DNA from: a bacterium
Lineage (GTDB): Bacteria > Bacillota > Bacilli > Lactobacillales > Streptococcaceae
Direction: 5' to 3'
DNA length: 64,000 nt
Assembly: GCA_905221095.1 (NCBI GenBank)
Contig: CAJNBV010000010.1
Span: 1-64,000 of the forward strand
A program made the translations under genes and the position numbers. The notes beneath the pieces were generated by a model. The model was not told where the DNA came from. It made no database searches and saw only the letters and a program-made list of their open reading frames with translations. This document shows, piece after piece, positions 61,190 to 64,000 of the stretch. Every line of letters begins with the position of its first letter. The first letter of the stretch is position 1.

Positions 61190-62896
61190 ATGCTGATTCA
61201 GAAAATAAAAACCTACAAGTGGCAGGCCTTGGCTTCGCTCCTGATGACAGGCTTGATGGTCGCTAGTTCACTTTTGCAACCGCGTTATCTGCAGGAAGTG
61301 TTAGACGCCCTCCTTGCTGGAAAATATGAAGCCATTTATAGTATCGGGGTTTGGTTGATTGGTGTGGCCTTGGTCGGTCTGGTTGCTGGCGGGCTCAATG
61401 TTATCCTTGCAGCCTATATTGCTCAAGGAGTTTCATCCGACCTTCGGGAGGATGCCTTCCGTAAAATCCAAACCTTTTCTTATGCCAATATTGAACAATT
61501 TAATGCGGGAAATTTAGTCGTTCGTATGACAAATGATATCAACCAGATTCAGAACGTCGTCATGATGACCTTCCAAATTCTTTTCAGGCTTCCCCTCTTG
61601 TTCATCGGTTCGTTTATCCTTGCAGTTCAAACCCTCCCTTCTCTATGGTGGGTCATTGTTCTCATGGTGATCTTAATTTTTGGTTTGACTGCTGTTATGA
61701 TGGGGATGATGGGGCCACGTTTTGCCAAGTTTCAAACCCTTCTTGAGCGCATCAATGCTATTGCTAAGGAAAATCTGCGCGGTGTTCGTGTGGTCAAGTC
61801 CTTTGTCCAAGAAAAAGAGCAGTTTGCTAAGTTTACAGAGGTCTCAGACGAGCTTCTCGGTCAAAATCTTTATATCGGCTATGCCTTTTCAGTAGTGGAA
61901 CCCTTTATGATGTTGGTCGGTTATGGGGCGGTTTTCCTCTCTATTTGGCTGGTCGCGGGGATGGTTCAGTCGGATCCATCGGTTGTTGGTTCCATTGCTT
62001 CCTTTGTCAATTACCTGAGCCAGATTATCTTTACCATTGTTATGGTTGGATTTTTGGGAAATTCTGTCAGCCGTGCCATGATTTCCATGCGTCGTATTCG
62101 AGAAATTCTTGATGCAGAGCCAGCTATGACCTTCAAGGATATCCCAGATGAAGAGTTGGTGGGAAGTCTTAGCTTTGAAAATGTGACCTTTACCTATCCA
62201 ATGGACAAGGAACCGATGCTGAAAGATGTGAGCTTTACTATTGAACCTGGTCAAATGGTTGGTGTAGTTGGGGCGACTGGTGCAGGAAAGTCAACCTTGG
62301 CTCAATTGATTCCACGTCTCTTTGACCCACAGGAAGGGGCCATCAAAATTGGAGGCAAGGATATTCGAGAAGTGAGTGAAGGAACCCTGCGTAAAACTGT
62401 TTCCATCGTTCTCCAACGTGCCATTCTCTTTAGTGGAACGATTGCAGATAACTTGAGACAGGGTAAGGGAGATGCTACTCTATTTGAAATGGAGCGCGCA
62501 GCCAATATTGCTCAAGCCAGTGAATTCATTCATCGTATGGAGAAAACCTTTGAAAGTCCAGTTGAGGAACGAGGAACAAATTTCTCAGGTGGGCAAAAAC
62601 AAAGGATGTCGATTGCCCGTGGGATTGTCAGCAATCCACGTATTCTGATTTTTGACGATTCGACCTCAGCCTTGGATGCCAAGTCAGAGCGTTTGGTTCA
62701 GGAGGCTTTGAATAAGGACCTGAAGGGGACGACAACCATTATCATCGCTCAAAAGATTAGTTCGGTTGTCCATGCGGATAAAATCTTGGTGCTGGATCAA
62801 GGGCGATTGATTGGTCAAGGGACGCATGCAGATTTGGTTGCCAACAATGCCGTTTACCGCGAAATCTATGAAACACAGAAAGGAAAGGAGGAGTAA
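61190..62896 (+). CDS. patA: Multidrug ABC exporter subunit PatA
   Basis: 568 residues. Six-helix ABC membrane domain (about 14-300) fused to an ATPase domain with Walker A GATGAGKST (about 364-372), signature FSGGQKQR (about 466-473) and a Walker B of ILIFDDSTSALD, in which the catalytic Glu is replaced by Asp. Works as a heterodimer with PatB to expel fluoroquinolones and dyes. Ribosome site AAGGAG. One base separates it from patB. Confidence 0.94.
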   Translation: MLIQKIKTYKWQALASLLMTGLMVASSLLQPRYLQEVLDALLAGKYEAIYSIGVWLIGVALVGLVAGGLNVILAAYIAQGVSSDLREDAFRKIQTFSYANIEQFNAGNLVVRMTNDINQIQNVVMMTFQILFRLPLLFIGSFILAVQTLPSLWWVIVLMVILIFGLTAVMMGMMGPRFAKFQTLLERINAIAKENLRGVRVVKSFVQEKEQFAKFTEVSDELLGQNLYIGYAFSVVEPFMMLVGYGAVFLSIWLVAGMVQSDPSVVGSIASFVNYLSQIIFTIVMVGFLGNSVSRAMISMRRIREILDAEPAMTFKDIPDEELVGSLSFENVTFTYPMDKEPMLKDVSFTIEPGQMVGVVGATGAGKSTLAQLIPRLFDPQEGAIKIGGKDIREVSEGTLRKTVSIVLQRAILFSGTIADNLRQGKGDATLFEMERAANIAQASEFIHRMEKTFESPVEERGTNFSGGQKQRMSIARGIVSNPRILIFDDSTSALDAKSERLVQEALNKDLKGTTTIIIAQKISSVVHADKILVLDQGRLIGQGTHADLVANNAVYREIYETQKGKEE

Positions 62897-62897
62897 G

Positions 62898-64000
62898 ATG
62901 AAGACAGTTCAATTTTTTTGGAATTATTTTAAAGTCTATAAGCTTTCATTTGTAGTTGTTATCCTGATGATTGTTTTAGCGACTCTCGCCCAAGCCCTCT
63001 TTCCGGTCTTTTCTGGACAAGCAGTGACACAGTTAGCTAACTTAGTTCAAGCTTATCAAAATGGCAATCCAGAACTTGTTTGGCAAAGCCTATCAGGAAT
63101 CATGGTCAATCTTGGTCTGCTGGTTTTGGTTCTCTTTATCTCCAGTGTCATATACATGTGTCTTATGACGCACGTGATTGCAGAGTCGACCAACGAAATG
63201 CGCAAAGGCCTCTTTGGCAAGCTTGCGCGATTGACGGTTTCTTTCTTTGACCGCCGACAAGATGGCGATATCCTGTCTCGTTTTACCAGTGATTTGGACA
63301 ATATCCTCCAAGCCTTTAACGAGAGCTTGATTCAGGTTATGAGCAATATTGTTTTATATATCGGTCTGATTCTTGTCATGTTTTCGAGAAATGTGACGCT
63401 GGCTCTCATCACCATTGCCAGCACACCAGTGGCCTTTCTTATGCTGATTTTCATCGTGAAAATGGCACGCAAATACACCAACCTCCAGCAGAAAGAGGTA
63501 GGGAAACTCAACGCCTATATGGATGAGAGTATCTCAGGCCAAAAAGCTGTAATTGTGCAAGGCATTCAAGAGGATATGATGGCAGGATTTCTTGAACAAA
63601 ATGAGCGCGTGCGCAAGGCAACCTTTAAAGGAAGAATGTTCTCTGGAATTCTTTTCCCTGTCATGAATGGGATGAGTTTGGTTAATACAGCCATAGTTAT
63701 CTTTGCTGGTTCAGCTGTACTTTTGAATGATAAGTCTATTGAAACAAGTACAGCCCTCGGTTTGATTGTTATGTTTGCCCAATTTTCACAGCAGTACTAC
63801 CAGCCTATTATTCAAGTTGCAGCTAGTTGGGGAAGTCTTCAGTTAGCCTTTACTGGGGCTGAACGAATTCAGGAAATGTTTGATGCGGAGGAAGAAATCC
63901 GACCTGAAAAAGCTCCAATCTTCACTCAGTTGCAAGAAGGTGTCGAAATCAGTCATATTGATTTCTCATATTTGCCTGAAAAACCTATTTTGAAAGATGT
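62898..64000 (+). CDS. patB: Multidrug ABC exporter subunit PatB (cut by window end)
   Basis: Start ATG at 62898 after GGAGGAGTAAG; 367 residues visible and no stop. Reads MKTVQFFWNYFKVYKLSF, then six membrane helices (about 16-300) and the beginning of the ATPase domain (GVEISHIDFSYLPEKPILKD, about 347-366). The Walker motifs lie beyond the window. Partner of PatA. Confidence 0.92.
   Translation, partial: MKTVQFFWNYFKVYKLSFVVVILMIVLATLAQALFPVFSGQAVTQLANLVQAYQNGNPELVWQSLSGIMVNLGLLVLVLFISSVIYMCLMTHVIAESTNEMRKGLFGKLARLTVSFFDRRQDGDILSRFTSDLDNILQAFNESLIQVMSNIVLYIGLILVMFSRNVTLALITIASTPVAFLMLIFIVKMARKYTNLQQKEVGKLNAYMDESISGQKAVIVQGIQEDMMAGFLEQNERVRKATFKGRMFSGILFPVMNGMSLVNTAIVIFAGSAVLLNDKSIETSTALGLIVMFAQFSQQYYQPIIQVAASWGSLQLAFTGAERIQEMFDAEEEIRPEKAPIFTQLQEGVEISHIDFSYLPEKPILKD

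Overview
The window comes from a mitis-group Streptococcus, most likely S. mitis or a close relative. Supporting signs are BOX repeats (four copies), the malRA/malDCX/malQP block, pbp1b, a ctpC-type P-ATPase, hexA-type mutS next to argR/argS, and the patA-patB pair, in an order like that of pneumococcus. Proteins of the core genes are close to pneumococcal ones as I remember them. S. pneumoniae normally lacks CRISPR-Cas, so the complete type II-A locus argues for S. mitis, S. oralis or similar. No rRNA or tRNA genes were seen.

Layout. 1-4.6 kb: a defence-type island with a 5'-broken type I methyltransferase remnant (hsdM) followed by an AT-rich two-gene ATPase plus HNH nuclease cassette that resembles Septu. 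4.7-11.5 kb: rpmG/rpmF, ilvD, a DUF59 gene, an Rgg regulator, an MFS exporter and hisS. 11.6-16.1 kb: a compact operon with an HTH repressor, small membrane proteins, a PspC-domain protein, an ABC transporter and a CPBP protease. 16.2-19 kb: aspS and a YitT protein. 19-28.7 kb: maltodextrin regulon, malR-malA and malXCD on the minus strand facing malQP on the plus strand, with palindromic operators at both divergent promoters. 29-41.3 kb: rlmA, ctpC, tyrS, pbp1b, an EamA transporter, a structured RNA, dapH and its deacetylase, 5-formyl-THF cyclo-ligase and a rhomboid protease. 41.4-49 kb: CRISPR array, csn2, cas2, cas1, cas9 and tracrRNA. 49.2-51.2 kb: galU and gpsA. 51.3-55.3 kb: an AT-rich Rgg/ComR-type regulator, a 13-codon hydrophobic peptide and an ABC exporter. 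55.4-56.2 kb: a duplicated cluster of palindromes. 56.2-64 kb: argS, argR, mutS, patA and the start of patB.

The most interesting signal lies between cas9 and tracrRNA. Upstream of the normal tracrRNA, on the same strand, is a degenerate CRISPR repeat preceded by a guide-like segment. The last 12 bases of that segment exactly match the start of the cas9 transcript, next to an AGGAG motif that fits an NGGNG PAM. This is the arrangement of a long-form tracrRNA acting as a natural single guide that lets Cas9 repress its own promoter. A previously unannotated 33-codon reading frame with a good ribosome binding site sits between that target and cas9.

Other points of note are the ATPase/HNH cassette, the Rgg-peptide-ABC locus with a partial ComR-like box, the hairpin-rich 181-bp direct repeats beside argS, a terminator-ended structured RNA before dapH, and BOX elements placed exactly at TAA stop codons.
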